Source: CAZAYB01 sp964489215 (GTDB lineage: Bacteria; Planctomycetota; Phycisphaerae; Sedimentisphaerales; Anaerohalosphaeraceae). From it: a DNA stretch of 10,728 bases. Below, in pieces: positions 1 to 7,173 of this stretch (within the stretch, counting starts at the first letter, position 1; each line of letters starts with the position of its first letter). The position numbers were made by a program, and so were the translations under genes. The stretch is from assembly GCA_964489215.1 (NCBI GenBank), contig CAZAYB010000107.1, positions 1 to 10,728 on the forward strand. The letters are read 5' to 3'. The notes beneath the pieces were generated by a model. The model searched no databases and was not told the DNA's origin. It saw only the letters and a list, made by a program, of their open reading frames with translations.

Positions 1-1
1 C

Positions 2-112
2 GAGGTAAATTTTGTTCGGCTAGAATACGATTTTGAAACCACGGCCAAGAAGATATATGCGACTGACATGCTTGACGACTTTGAGGGCGACAGACTTTTC
101 GATGGAAGATAA
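2..112 (+). CDS. 3' end of an unidentified protein gene (partial)
   Basis: An open frame enters from the left edge and runs 36 codons to a TAA at 110-112. The visible C-terminus is mixed and acidic, ending in DDFEGDRLFDGR. It shows no membrane segment and no motif that I recognise. It does not look like the very basic tail of RnpA, the usual upstream neighbour of yidC. The stop lies 15 bp before the yidC start, so the two genes are probably co-transcribed. The reading frame is supported only by being open to the edge and by this tight spacing; the function is unknown. Confidence 0.55.
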   Translation, partial: EVNFVRLEYDFETTAKKIYATDMLDDFEGDRLFDGR

Positions 113-127
113 ACTGAACTTATATTT

Positions 128-2212
128 ATGGATGAATACAATTCTATGAAAATTAAATTTTCAAAACCAAAAATACTGTTTACTGTCATTATGTCTGTTT
201 ACCTTGTTTTTTGCGGGGTTCTGGTTTATAAGACGGGCATTTTAACAACGAAAGAAAAAGTTTCGGCAGGAATAATCCCTTTATCGTCTGCATTGAACAA
301 TGACCAGGATTCGCAGCAGGATGAGGATGTGGCGGTAAAAAGCGAATCGGCTGAGGTTTTTGAACAGGGAAAAGGCGATGCAGCTGAAGTTGTTTCAGCG
401 GGCAATTACAACTTTTCAAATTTGAGAGCTCTTAACGCCGCGGGGAAAAAAGTCACACTCGGTTCTTCTGATAAAGAAACCGGTTATAAGCTTGAAATAG
501 TTTTGAGCTCCAAAGGTGCGTCCATTGAATCGGCAACTTTAAGTGAATATTACGCAAGGGACGCAAACGACCCTTATATTCCGTTAAAGCTTATTGAACC
601 TGTCGAGATAGGTAACAGAAAAATCCAGTCGCTGGCCTCGGATTATTTCCATGTAATCGGCTCCGGGAGCAAAGCATTTCCGCTGAATCTGTTGAACTGG
701 GAGCTTGAGGAGGTTGAGAAACAGGCACTTTTTAACAGAAGAGCTGTGTTTTCAGCGATTGTAAATGACGCTACGGGAAAGCCTTCTTTTAAAATAAAGA
801 AGGTTTACAGTCTGGAGCCTGAAAGTTTCGATCTGGAATGCAAGATGGAAATTGAGAATCTGACCGACGATACGGTTGAGATTGAGACTTTGATCCAGGG
901 ACCTGCGGGTATAGGCAGGGAAGGCTTCCGGGGTGATATGCGAACCATTACGGCTGCTTTTGTCAAAGCTGACGGAACGATAGAATCCATCAAGAAAGAA
1001 GCACGAAAGCTTCGTTCATCGGCTGAGAAAAAAGAATATGACCAGATGCGTCTGGCGTTAAAATCGGGTAACGGAAAATTTACATGGGCGGCGATAACGA
1101 ATAAGTATTTTACCGCTATAATGCATCCTCTCGGAGGTGAATCAATAGCTTCTCCGGATGATATTGTAATCCAAAGAGCTCAGTATTTTGACGCGGATCC
1201 GGGCAGGAGTGTATCCGATGAGGAGAACCTTTCATTTTCAATGAAAATTATGACCGGAGAACTTTCGGCACAAGATAAGAACAGCTACGATTTCAGTATC
1301 TACATAGGGCCAAAAGACAGGGATATATTCGGTAAAAATGAGAACTATAAAAAGCTTCAGTATTATCACACGATACATTTTCTCGGGTGCTGCTGCCCTG
1401 CTTGGATACTTAACCCGATGGCATTTTTCATAATGGACATCATGAAATGGCTTTATACCATTATGGGGCCTTTAGGTAACTACGGTGTTGTTATTATGAT
1501 TATCGTTGCGGTAGTAAGGCTTCTTTTACATCCGTTGATGAAGAAGAGCCAGGTGTCAATGATGAAGATGCAGAAGCTCAGCCCAAAGGTTCAGGAGATA
1601 CAAAAGAAATACGCCAACAATAAAGCAGAGATGAACAAGAAGGTTATGGAGCTTTACCGCGAGCAGGGCTTTTCGCCGATATCCGGTTTTTTGCCGATGT
1701 TTTTGCAGATGCCTATACTTATTGCTCTTTACAGTGCGATTTACGCCAGTATCGAGCTTAGGGGTGCACCGTTTTTGCCTGTCTGGATAACGGATCTTTC
1801 AGTGCCGGATGCCCTTGTGACTTTCAGCTCGTTCAATCTTCCTTTGATAGGCAAGCTGGAGAGTTTCAATCTGCTTCCGATACTTCTTGCGGTTGCAATG
1901 TTCGCTCAGCAGAAGCTTAATCCTTCCACCAAATCCGCAGCAACGAGCAATTCACAAATGGCACAGCAGCAGAAGATGATGATGTGGATGATGCCGATAA
2001 TGATGTTGTTTATTTTTTACAAGATGCCGTCAGGTCTGAATCTTTACTTTATGTCTTCGACGGCGGCAGGTGTTTTTGAGCAATATGTAATTCGCAAACA
2101 TATCAAGGAAAAAGATCAGCAGGAAGAAACTCAGTATGTACCTGCGACCAGCAAGACCGGCGGCAAGGTAAAGAAGAAAAAGCCCAAACCCTTCTTCAAG
2201 AACACTATGTAA
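128..2212 (+). CDS. yidC: Membrane protein insertase YidC (YidC/Oxa1/Alb3 family, long Gram-negative type)
   Basis: This inner-membrane insertase integrates and folds membrane proteins, alone or with SecYEG. The 694 residues begin with a signal-anchor helix (about 14-36). A long periplasmic beta-domain follows (about 100-400), as in E. coli-type YidC and absent from short Gram-positive forms. The conserved Oxa1/YidC core spans about 430-660. In it, R464 at the end of a helix (VVRLLLHP) matches the hydrophilic-groove arginine. A charged cytoplasmic hairpin (about 472-510), QMPILIALY and KMPSGLNLYF follow. The tail is strongly basic (KVKKKKPKP), as expected for ribosome contact. Length exceeds E. 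coli YidC (548 aa), mainly through a spacer after the first helix. Three consecutive cysteines (421-423) just before the core helices are unusual. No Shine-Dalgarno site precedes the ATG; an in-frame ATG at 146 is an alternative start. Confidence 0.97.
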   Translation: MDEYNSMKIKFSKPKILFTVIMSVYLVFCGVLVYKTGILTTKEKVSAGIIPLSSALNNDQDSQQDEDVAVKSESAEVFEQGKGDAAEVVSAGNYNFSNLRALNAAGKKVTLGSSDKETGYKLEIVLSSKGASIESATLSEYYARDANDPYIPLKLIEPVEIGNRKIQSLASDYFHVIGSGSKAFPLNLLNWELEEVEKQALFNRRAVFSAIVNDATGKPSFKIKKVYSLEPESFDLECKMEIENLTDDTVEIETLIQGPAGIGREGFRGDMRTITAAFVKADGTIESIKKEARKLRSSAEKKEYDQMRLALKSGNGKFTWAAITNKYFTAIMHPLGGESIASPDDIVIQRAQYFDADPGRSVSDEENLSFSMKIMTGELSAQDKNSYDFSIYIGPKDRDIFGKNENYKKLQYYHTIHFLGCCCPAWILNPMAFFIMDIMKWLYTIMGPLGNYGVVIMIIVAVVRLLLHPLMKKSQVSMMKMQKLSPKVQEIQKKYANNKAEMNKKVMELYREQGFSPISGFLPMFLQMPILIALYSAIYASIELRGAPFLPVWITDLSVPDALVTFSSFNLPLIGKLESFNLLPILLAVAMFAQQKLNPSTKSAATSNSQMAQQQKMMMWMMPIMMLFIFYKMPSGLNLYFMSSTAAGVFEQYVIRKHIKEKDQQEETQYVPATSKTGGKVKKKKPKPFFKNTM

Positions 2213-2222
2213 TTATGGTTTT

Positions 2223-2250
2223 TTGCTTATATGTCGAATATCTTTATAAT
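2223..2250 (+). promoter_or_regulatory. Possible promoter for mnmE, maybe giving a leaderless transcript
   Basis: A perfect TATAAT lies at 2245-2250, with a weak TTGCTT at 2223-2228 and a 16-bp spacer. The -10 box ends 7 bases before the ATG at 2258, so transcription would begin at or next to the start codon. There is no Shine-Dalgarno sequence in the gap. The gap is AT-rich, so a chance TATAAT is quite possible. Confidence 0.35.
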
Positions 2251-2257
2251 ATTTTGA

Positions 2258-3640
2258 ATGTATGAAATAACCGATACAATCGCGGCGATAAGTTCGCCTG
2301 CACAAACATCGAAGAAGTCAGGCCTTTCAGTAATACGAATAAGCGGACCAGAAAGTTTTGCAGCAGCAGATTTGCTTTTCAGCCCAACCGCAGATAAAAA
2401 AGGCATAACAAAAACTTACACTACCGTTGAAGGGCTCAGGTTGCCGGCGTATCTTTACTGCTTTTGCGGTCCCTTTTCTTATACCGGTCAGGACATTGTA
2501 GAGATACATGCTTTTTGGGCAAGGCCTGTCGTCAAGGCTTTTATACAAAACCTTTTTGATAATTATAACTGCAGAAGTGCTCAGGGGGGTGAATTTACGC
2601 TGCGTGCCTATCTTAACGGCAGGATGGACCTTTCCCAGGCCGAGGCGGTTGCAAGCATTGTCGCAGGGTCTAACAGGATTCAGCTTTGTGCGGCTCAGAA
2701 GCTGCTGTCAGGTGAGCTTAGCAAAACCATCGCCAGGATAAACAGCGAGACACTGGAACTTCTTGGTCTGCTGGAAGCGGGTCTTGATTTTTGCGATGAG
2801 CAGATAGAGTTTATAACCGAATCCGAGGCAGTAACCAGACTTGAAAAAATAATCGGCAGATTAAAAGCTTTGCTAAACAACTCCATTTATAATGAGGAGC
2901 TTATTGATTTCGCTTCTGTGGTTTTAGCAGGTCCAACCAATGCTGGAAAGAGCACACTTTTTAACGCACTTGCGGGCAAAGACAGGGCAATTACTTCTGA
3001 TGTTACAGCAACGACGAGGGATTTGATTACAGAAGTTCTGGAGCTTGACAACTCTGTGTGCACGATTAGCGATTGTGCGGGTTTGCTGACAAAAGCTGAG
3101 ACCGAGATTGACAGGCTTGCTCAGTCGGCGGCTATAGAAGCTGTAAATAACGCCCAGCTGGTACTTTTTTGTGTTGATATAACAGAAAGGGATTTAAGTC
3201 AGGCCAGGTACTGCAGGGAATTAATAAAGAACGCAAATGTTTCCTTTATCGCAGCTAAATCTGACTTATTGGACGGCCGGGAACAGGAATTTCAAATAAA
3301 TGCATTAAACAAGGAGTTCGGAGATATTTTTTTTAGCGTATCCGTCAGGGACAATAACTCCGTTGAAAAACTGAAGGCTTTAATAGACAGTAAAATATGT
3401 GAAACAGTGTTAAAAGGTGAGATGAAGGACCGTATAGAGATAACAGCCCGCCATAAAAGGGCACTTTTGAACGCAAGTTCGGCTTTTACCGAAGCAATCG
3501 AGGAGATTAAGGCTCGCAATACGGAAACGGCAGCGATGTATCTTAGAAATGCAAGAGTGGAGCTTGCTGGTGTTGAGAATGAGCATATTGATGAAAAAGT
3601 TCTTCAACAAATTTTTTCGCAATTCTGCATTGGCAAGTAG
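2258..3640 (+). CDS. mnmE: tRNA uridine-5-carboxymethylaminomethyl(34) synthesis GTPase MnmE, divergent G-domain
   Basis: With MnmG, MnmE modifies the wobble uridine (U34) of certain tRNAs using GTP and a folate one-carbon unit. The 460 residues match the usual length (E. coli 454). The N-terminal folate/dimerisation domain starts directly at DTIAAISSP, fixing the start. The helical domain holds FTLRAYLNGRMDLSQAEA. The inserted G domain has G1 GPTNAGKST (225-233), switch TATTRD (250-255), G3 DCAG (272-275) and G4 AKSD (333-336). The protein ends in the diagnostic FCIGK with C457. Several motifs are off consensus: G4 normally reads NKxD, G3 normally DTAG, the switch GTTRD, and the N-domain HGGP region reads HAFWARP (84-90). 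It still looks intact and under selection. The gene lies 45 bp after yidC and 22 bp before the kinase gene. No Shine-Dalgarno site is visible. Confidence 0.93.
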   Translation: MYEITDTIAAISSPAQTSKKSGLSVIRISGPESFAAADLLFSPTADKKGITKTYTTVEGLRLPAYLYCFCGPFSYTGQDIVEIHAFWARPVVKAFIQNLFDNYNCRSAQGGEFTLRAYLNGRMDLSQAEAVASIVAGSNRIQLCAAQKLLSGELSKTIARINSETLELLGLLEAGLDFCDEQIEFITESEAVTRLEKIIGRLKALLNNSIYNEELIDFASVVLAGPTNAGKSTLFNALAGKDRAITSDVTATTRDLITEVLELDNSVCTISDCAGLLTKAETEIDRLAQSAAIEAVNNAQLVLFCVDITERDLSQARYCRELIKNANVSFIAAKSDLLDGREQEFQINALNKEFGDIFFSVSVRDNNSVEKLKALIDSKICETVLKGEMKDRIEITARHKRALLNASSAFTEAIEEIKARNTETAAMYLRNARVELAGVENEHIDEKVLQQIFSQFCIGK

Positions 3641-3656
3641 TTTGTGACGATATAGT
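3630..3656 (+). promoter_or_regulatory. Possible promoter for the histidine kinase gene
   Basis: TTGGCA (3630-3635, five of six matches to the -35 consensus) and TATAGT (3651-3656, five of six to the -10) are separated by 15 bp, shorter than the optimal 17. The -10 ends 6 bases before the ATG at 3663, again placing the transcription start close to the start codon, with no Shine-Dalgarno site. The -35 overlaps the end of mnmE. Only suggestive. Confidence 0.35.
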
Positions 3657-3662
3657 CTGAAT

Positions 3663-4388
3663 ATGGCAAAAAAACAGAACAAAAATGTAAAAAGCGTCAA
3701 ACAGGAGCAGAAAAAAGATTTTCTTCCTCTGGCAGAGAAAGCTCACAGTATAAAGAATATTCTGCAGGCTATTTCAGGCGGGATAAATGTCGTTGATAAA
3801 GGGCTTGAGACAGGAGATACTGTACGAGCTAAACGGGCCTGGAGTATTTTGAAGAATAATCTTGAGCGGATAAGTGATTTGGTGCTTGCGATGCTGGAAT
3901 TCAGCAGGGAAAGCAGGCTTGTTTTATCTTCAGGAAATATTAACGAGGTGGTTGAATCAGTTATCAAAGCGGTCAGGCCGTATTGCGACGAAAAGAGTGT
4001 AGCGGTAGAAACATCGCTTGATAATATAACAGGCTTTAACGAAATTGACGTGGAAAAAATGCATGAGGCCCTTTTGAACCTTATTATTAACGCTCTTGAA
4101 GCGGTTGACGCTAAAAAAGGCAAGATAAAAGTTTCAACAATTAAAGATGACTTCAATTCGCGGATTTTGATAAAAGTTCAGGATAACGGGCCGGGTGTTT
4201 CAGATACCGAAACTGTGTTTTTACCGTTTCATTCATCGAAAACCAAACACTCAGCGGGACTGGGGTTGTCTCTTTCCAGAAAGATTGTCGAGTTACACAA
4301 TGGAACGATAACCGCTAAGAACAAAGCCAATGCAGGTGCGGAATTTATTATAACATTGCCCTGTCCGGCGAATCAACAAAAGCAGTAA
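3663..4388 (+). CDS. Small sensor-less histidine kinase (HisKA-like plus HATPase_c)
   Basis: This is a two-component histidine kinase core of 241 residues. A lysine-rich N-terminus (1-18) has no membrane segment or sensor domain. The H-box AHSIKNIL puts the probable phosphorylated histidine at H28, followed by a helical dimerisation region to about residue 95. The ATP-binding domain has an N-box with N143 (LLNLIINALEAV), G1 DNGPGV (174-179), an F-box (LPFHSSK) and G2 GLGLSLS (199-205). All catalytic motifs are present, so the enzyme should be active. It is predicted cytoplasmic and needs a separate signal input; no response regulator is in the window. The gene is 22 bp downstream of mnmE and probably co-transcribed, although a promoter-like element sits just before it. 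The substrate and the process it controls cannot be inferred. Confidence 0.9.
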   Translation: MAKKQNKNVKSVKQEQKKDFLPLAEKAHSIKNILQAISGGINVVDKGLETGDTVRAKRAWSILKNNLERISDLVLAMLEFSRESRLVLSSGNINEVVESVIKAVRPYCDEKSVAVETSLDNITGFNEIDVEKMHEALLNLIINALEAVDAKKGKIKVSTIKDDFNSRILIKVQDNGPGVSDTETVFLPFHSSKTKHSAGLGLSLSRKIVELHNGTITAKNKANAGAEFIITLPCPANQQKQ

Positions 4389-4395
4389 GAGATAA

Positions 4396-5508
4396 TTAAA
4401 TAAAGCTTCTTAAGCGTTTGGCAATTTTTAAGGCTGCATCCGGTTTGGCAATGGATCCGGCAGCCTTGCCCATTTTTTCGAGATTGGGTTTGTCGGACAT
4501 TAGAATCAGCAACTGATTGCCGAGTTCCTGGGCTGTTTTTTCAATATCATTCGGCTGGTCGTCGACTATGACCGCGGCGCCTGCCTCTACGAGTTTGTCG
4601 GCATTGAGGTACTGGTGCTTGTCCTTGTGATATGGGTAAGGCATTATAATAACGGGCTTTCCCGCAGCTGCGTATTCTGCAACGCTGACGGCACCGCCTC
4701 TTCCTATTATTAAATCGGAAACGGCAAAAAGGTCGGCCATGTCATCATAATAATCAATCACACGATGAGGTATGTCGATTTGCTCATATTCTGTTTTTAC
4801 CTGGTGCAGGTTTTTTATGCCGGTTATGTGAACTATCTGCCAGTTTTCCAGGGTGCCCAGCATAGGGGCGAGCTTGCAGAACGCACGATTGATACTGGCT
4901 GCACCGCTGGAGGCACCTGTAACCAAAAGGGTTTTACGGTCCACTTCAAGGTCCAGCTGCTGGAGTGCCTTTTGAGGATCCGGAGATTGAAAGGATTTTC
5001 TTAAAGGACAACCGGCCGCATCGATAACAGAATCGGAACTGATGAAACTTTTTGCGGTATCGTTAAACTGAACAAATATTTCCCTTGCGTATCTTGCCAG
5101 CAGTTTATTTGCTCTTCCCGGAACACTGTCGACATTGATAATGGCAATGGGGATTTTCAGAGCTTTTGCGGCCAGAACAGCTGGTGCTGAGGCAAAACCT
5201 CCAACACCTACGACAACAGAATTTTTTGAAACAGGAAGCAATAAAGTTTTGCAGAACTCCCTGCTTTGCATCAGTTTGAAAATGAACTTAAGAAATCGTA
5301 CCGGGTTTAGCGAAAACGGCAACGCAGGCAAAGGCACAAAATCGACATTTACTCTGGATAAAATGCGGGCGTCAATTTCTCTGCTTGTGCACAGAAATGT
5401 AACTACGCTGTCGGGATCGATTATTTTGAGTTGTTCGCATACAGCTACGGCAGGGTAGATGTGTCCGCCGGTACCCCCTCCAGCAAAAAAGTAATGCCTT
5501 TTGTCCAT
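4396..5508 (-). CDS. murG: UDP-N-acetylglucosamine--N-acetylmuramyl-(pentapeptide) pyrophosphoryl-undecaprenol GlcNAc transferase
   Basis: MurG transfers GlcNAc to lipid I, making lipid II on the cytoplasmic face of the inner membrane. The 370 residues (E. coli 355) form a GT-B fold, family GT28. The N-terminal glycine loop GGGTGGH is at 10-16, with H16 in the conserved site, and a second glycine-rich segment GVGGFASAP follows. The C-domain has TGASSGAASIN in place of the usual GGSxGA loop. It also has the nucleotide-sugar motif RGGAVSVAEYAAAGKP with its conserved glutamate, and YHKDKHQYLNA. The acceptor-side HEQN motif is replaced by INVD (124-127), although the downstream PGxxN asparagine (N134) is kept. 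The start is 7 bp after the ftsW stop, and a GAGG inside the end of ftsW may serve as a distant ribosome site. It converges with the kinase gene, 7 bp away. Confidence 0.95.
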   Translation of the reverse strand: MDKRHYFFAGGGTGGHIYPAVAVCEQLKIIDPDSVVTFLCTSREIDARILSRVNVDFVPLPALPFSLNPVRFLKFIFKLMQSREFCKTLLLPVSKNSVVVGVGGFASAPAVLAAKALKIPIAIINVDSVPGRANKLLARYAREIFVQFNDTAKSFISSDSVIDAAGCPLRKSFQSPDPQKALQQLDLEVDRKTLLVTGASSGAASINRAFCKLAPMLGTLENWQIVHITGIKNLHQVKTEYEQIDIPHRVIDYYDDMADLFAVSDLIIGRGGAVSVAEYAAAGKPVIIMPYPYHKDKHQYLNADKLVEAGAAVIVDDQPNDIEKTAQELGNQLLILMSDKPNLEKMGKAAGSIAKPDAALKIAKRLRSFI

Positions 5509-5515
5509 TCGTCAG

Positions 5516-7057
5516 TCAGTCCTCAAATGTTTCTGTTGTTGCGCGGTATGCCAATTCGTTTATAACTTCGGTTTGTTTTTTTTGCCTATCGTGGTATTTA
5601 TTTTTTGCTGAGGTCTCTTTAATCAGATAATTGTTTTGGGTTTGATCAGCTGGGGAATTATCATTAACCTCGTTAGCTGAGAACTGGTGTTTGTCTTCTA
5701 TAGTTATATTGACAGTTTTTTTCACAGCGTGTAGCGAAACCGGCACATCCTCTTCCTTTGAGCCGATTGATTCATATTCGATCTCGTCCTCATCGACAAT
5801 TGTAACGAAATCCCTTTGCTTTTTTAACGGTGTCGGGACGTTATCTGTAATAAGCTGGGGCTGCTCCATCTTGCGGGCCTTTTGAACCAGACATTCGTAT
5901 CTTTGCCTTTGCTCTATACTTGTATGCCTTGCTATGCTCAGTATAAGGCCGGCTGCTGCTGCAGAGAGCATCATTCCGGTACCGCCTGCGCTTACAAAAG
6001 GCAAAGCTATTCCCTTTGTGGGCAGAACAACTGTTACGACTCCGATATTTAGAACTGCCTGCATGCAAATCGCCATTACAATACCAGCGGCAAGCAGTTT
6101 GCCGAATCTGTCCTTGCAATTTAGTATAATCCGCACACCAGCAACTGCAAAAACCGTAAACAGTACAAGAACTGTCAGCCCCCCTATCAGTCCCATTTCC
6201 TCACAAATTACCGCAAAAATAAAATCAGTGGTATCTTCAGGAAGGTGTCCGTATTTCGAAACTCCGAGCCCAAGGCCTTTGCCCCACAGCCCGCCGGAAC
6301 TTATTGCAATTAAAGACTGCTTGGCCTGATATGATGCCTTGACCGCTGACTCCGGGTCCAAAAAAGCCTTTATTCGATTTATTCTTGTCGGTGAAGTTAT
6401 TATCGCCAGTATGAAGGCTGGTATAATCAGCGGGATTGGAGCTAAAAGGTACCATATTCTGCACCCGCTTAGAAAGAGCATTATAAAAGCCAGCAGGCAA
6501 ACCAGAAAGGCAGATCCGAAATCTTCAGTTATAATCAGACCGGCTATGACCCCGATGAAAAGACAGGGAATTGCGAATCTTTTTATAAATGCGCTCTTAT
6601 TTTCTCTGTACTTTGCACCCCAGGCTGCCAGGAAAATTATCAGCGACCATTTGGCAAGCTCTGACGGCTGAAAACTTATCCCAGATGATCCAACAGAAAT
6701 TGTTATCCATCGTTTAGACATGTTCTTTTCCGGAAACAAGCCGGGTATCAGCACAAGAATCAGCAGAAAAATGGTAACCGCCATAAAATACGGAGTCCAG
6801 GAGCGCAGCAGTTTGCCCTCCATGTCGAACTTTCGATAATCCACTCTTGAGACAGCATACATCACGATTACCGCAATTGGAAAAAAGATTATCTGCTTCA
6901 ACGCGGTGAAATCATAAAAATTGTGCAGGTCGTAATTGGTACTGACGTTTGCACTTGCAGAGAACACAAAAACAGTGCTTATCGCCATGAGCAAAATTAC
7001 TGACAATTCTATAAAAAACGAAGCTGTATAGGTTTTCTCAGTACAGATATCCGGCAT
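5516..7057 (-). CDS. ftsW: Peptidoglycan glycosyltransferase FtsW (SEDS family)
   Basis: FtsW polymerises lipid II into glycan strands at the division site with a partner class B PBP. I start at the ATG at 7057 (513 aa), because AAGGG lies 5 bases upstream. A TTG at 7087 would add 10 residues but has no ribosome site. The protein has about ten membrane helices up to about residue 378. The SEDS hallmark HLPEDTTDFIFAVICEEMG carries the predicted catalytic aspartate (D278 from this start). Near the end of the core, LPFVSAGGTGMM matches the family's PFxSxGG motif. A hydrophilic tail of about 135 residues follows, rich in E, D, K, N and Q, with no recognised domain; E. coli FtsW has only a short tail. 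FtsW rather than RodA is inferred from the murG neighbour. Upstream murD and downstream murC are not present. Confidence 0.93.
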   Translation of the reverse strand: MPDICTEKTYTASFFIELSVILLMAISTVFVFSASANVSTNYDLHNFYDFTALKQIIFFPIAVIVMYAVSRVDYRKFDMEGKLLRSWTPYFMAVTIFLLILVLIPGLFPEKNMSKRWITISVGSSGISFQPSELAKWSLIIFLAAWGAKYRENKSAFIKRFAIPCLFIGVIAGLIITEDFGSAFLVCLLAFIMLFLSGCRIWYLLAPIPLIIPAFILAIITSPTRINRIKAFLDPESAVKASYQAKQSLIAISSGGLWGKGLGLGVSKYGHLPEDTTDFIFAVICEEMGLIGGLTVLVLFTVFAVAGVRIILNCKDRFGKLLAAGIVMAICMQAVLNIGVVTVVLPTKGIALPFVSAGGTGMMLSAAAAGLILSIARHTSIEQRQRYECLVQKARKMEQPQLITDNVPTPLKKQRDFVTIVDEDEIEYESIGSKEEDVPVSLHAVKKTVNITIEDKHQFSANEVNDNSPADQTQNNYLIKETSAKNKYHDRQKKQTEVINELAYRATTETFED

Positions 7058-7077
7058 TTTAACCCTTGAGGGTAAAA
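7058..7077 (-). promoter_or_regulatory. Inverted repeat overlapping the ftsW ribosome binding site
   Basis: ACCCT-TG-AGGGT (7062-7073, plus-strand reading) is flanked by TTT (7058-7060) and AAA (7075-7077), which also pair after one mismatch on each side. In the minus-strand transcript one arm contains the AAGGG ribosome site (7063-7067), 5 bases before the ATG. It could be a small operator, or a hairpin that hides the ribosome site. It is short enough to be chance. Confidence 0.3.
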
Positions 7078-7173
7078 TTTTGCGCAAAATAAATAAAAGT
7101 CAATGTTTATGTTTTATTCGGCAAAAAGAACAGAACGTCCGTACATTTTTGGCTTTTTTTGGTAATCCGTCAT

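Noticed and set aside
3743..4156. A 137-codon minus-strand open frame opposite the histidine kinase
   Set aside because: It lies wholly inside a well-supported kinase gene, is low in recognisable motifs and rich in S/L/I as expected for antisense of a kinase; a shadow.
4386..4400. Possible bidirectional terminator between the kinase and murG genes
   Set aside because: The gap is only 7 bp and no GC-rich stem with T-runs is present in or next to it.
5934..6329. A 131-codon plus-strand open frame opposite ftsW
   Set aside because: It covers the conserved FtsW core in antisense and shows no domain; a shadow of the real gene.
7058..7087. TTG start for ftsW, 10 codons upstream of the chosen ATG
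   Set aside because: No ribosome site precedes the TTG, whereas AAGGG sits 5 bases before the ATG at 7057; the extra residues add no conserved sequence.
7098..7103. TTGACT on the minus strand, considered as the ftsW -35 box
   Set aside because: No acceptable -10 hexamer is found at 16-18 bp spacing, so I do not call a promoter.
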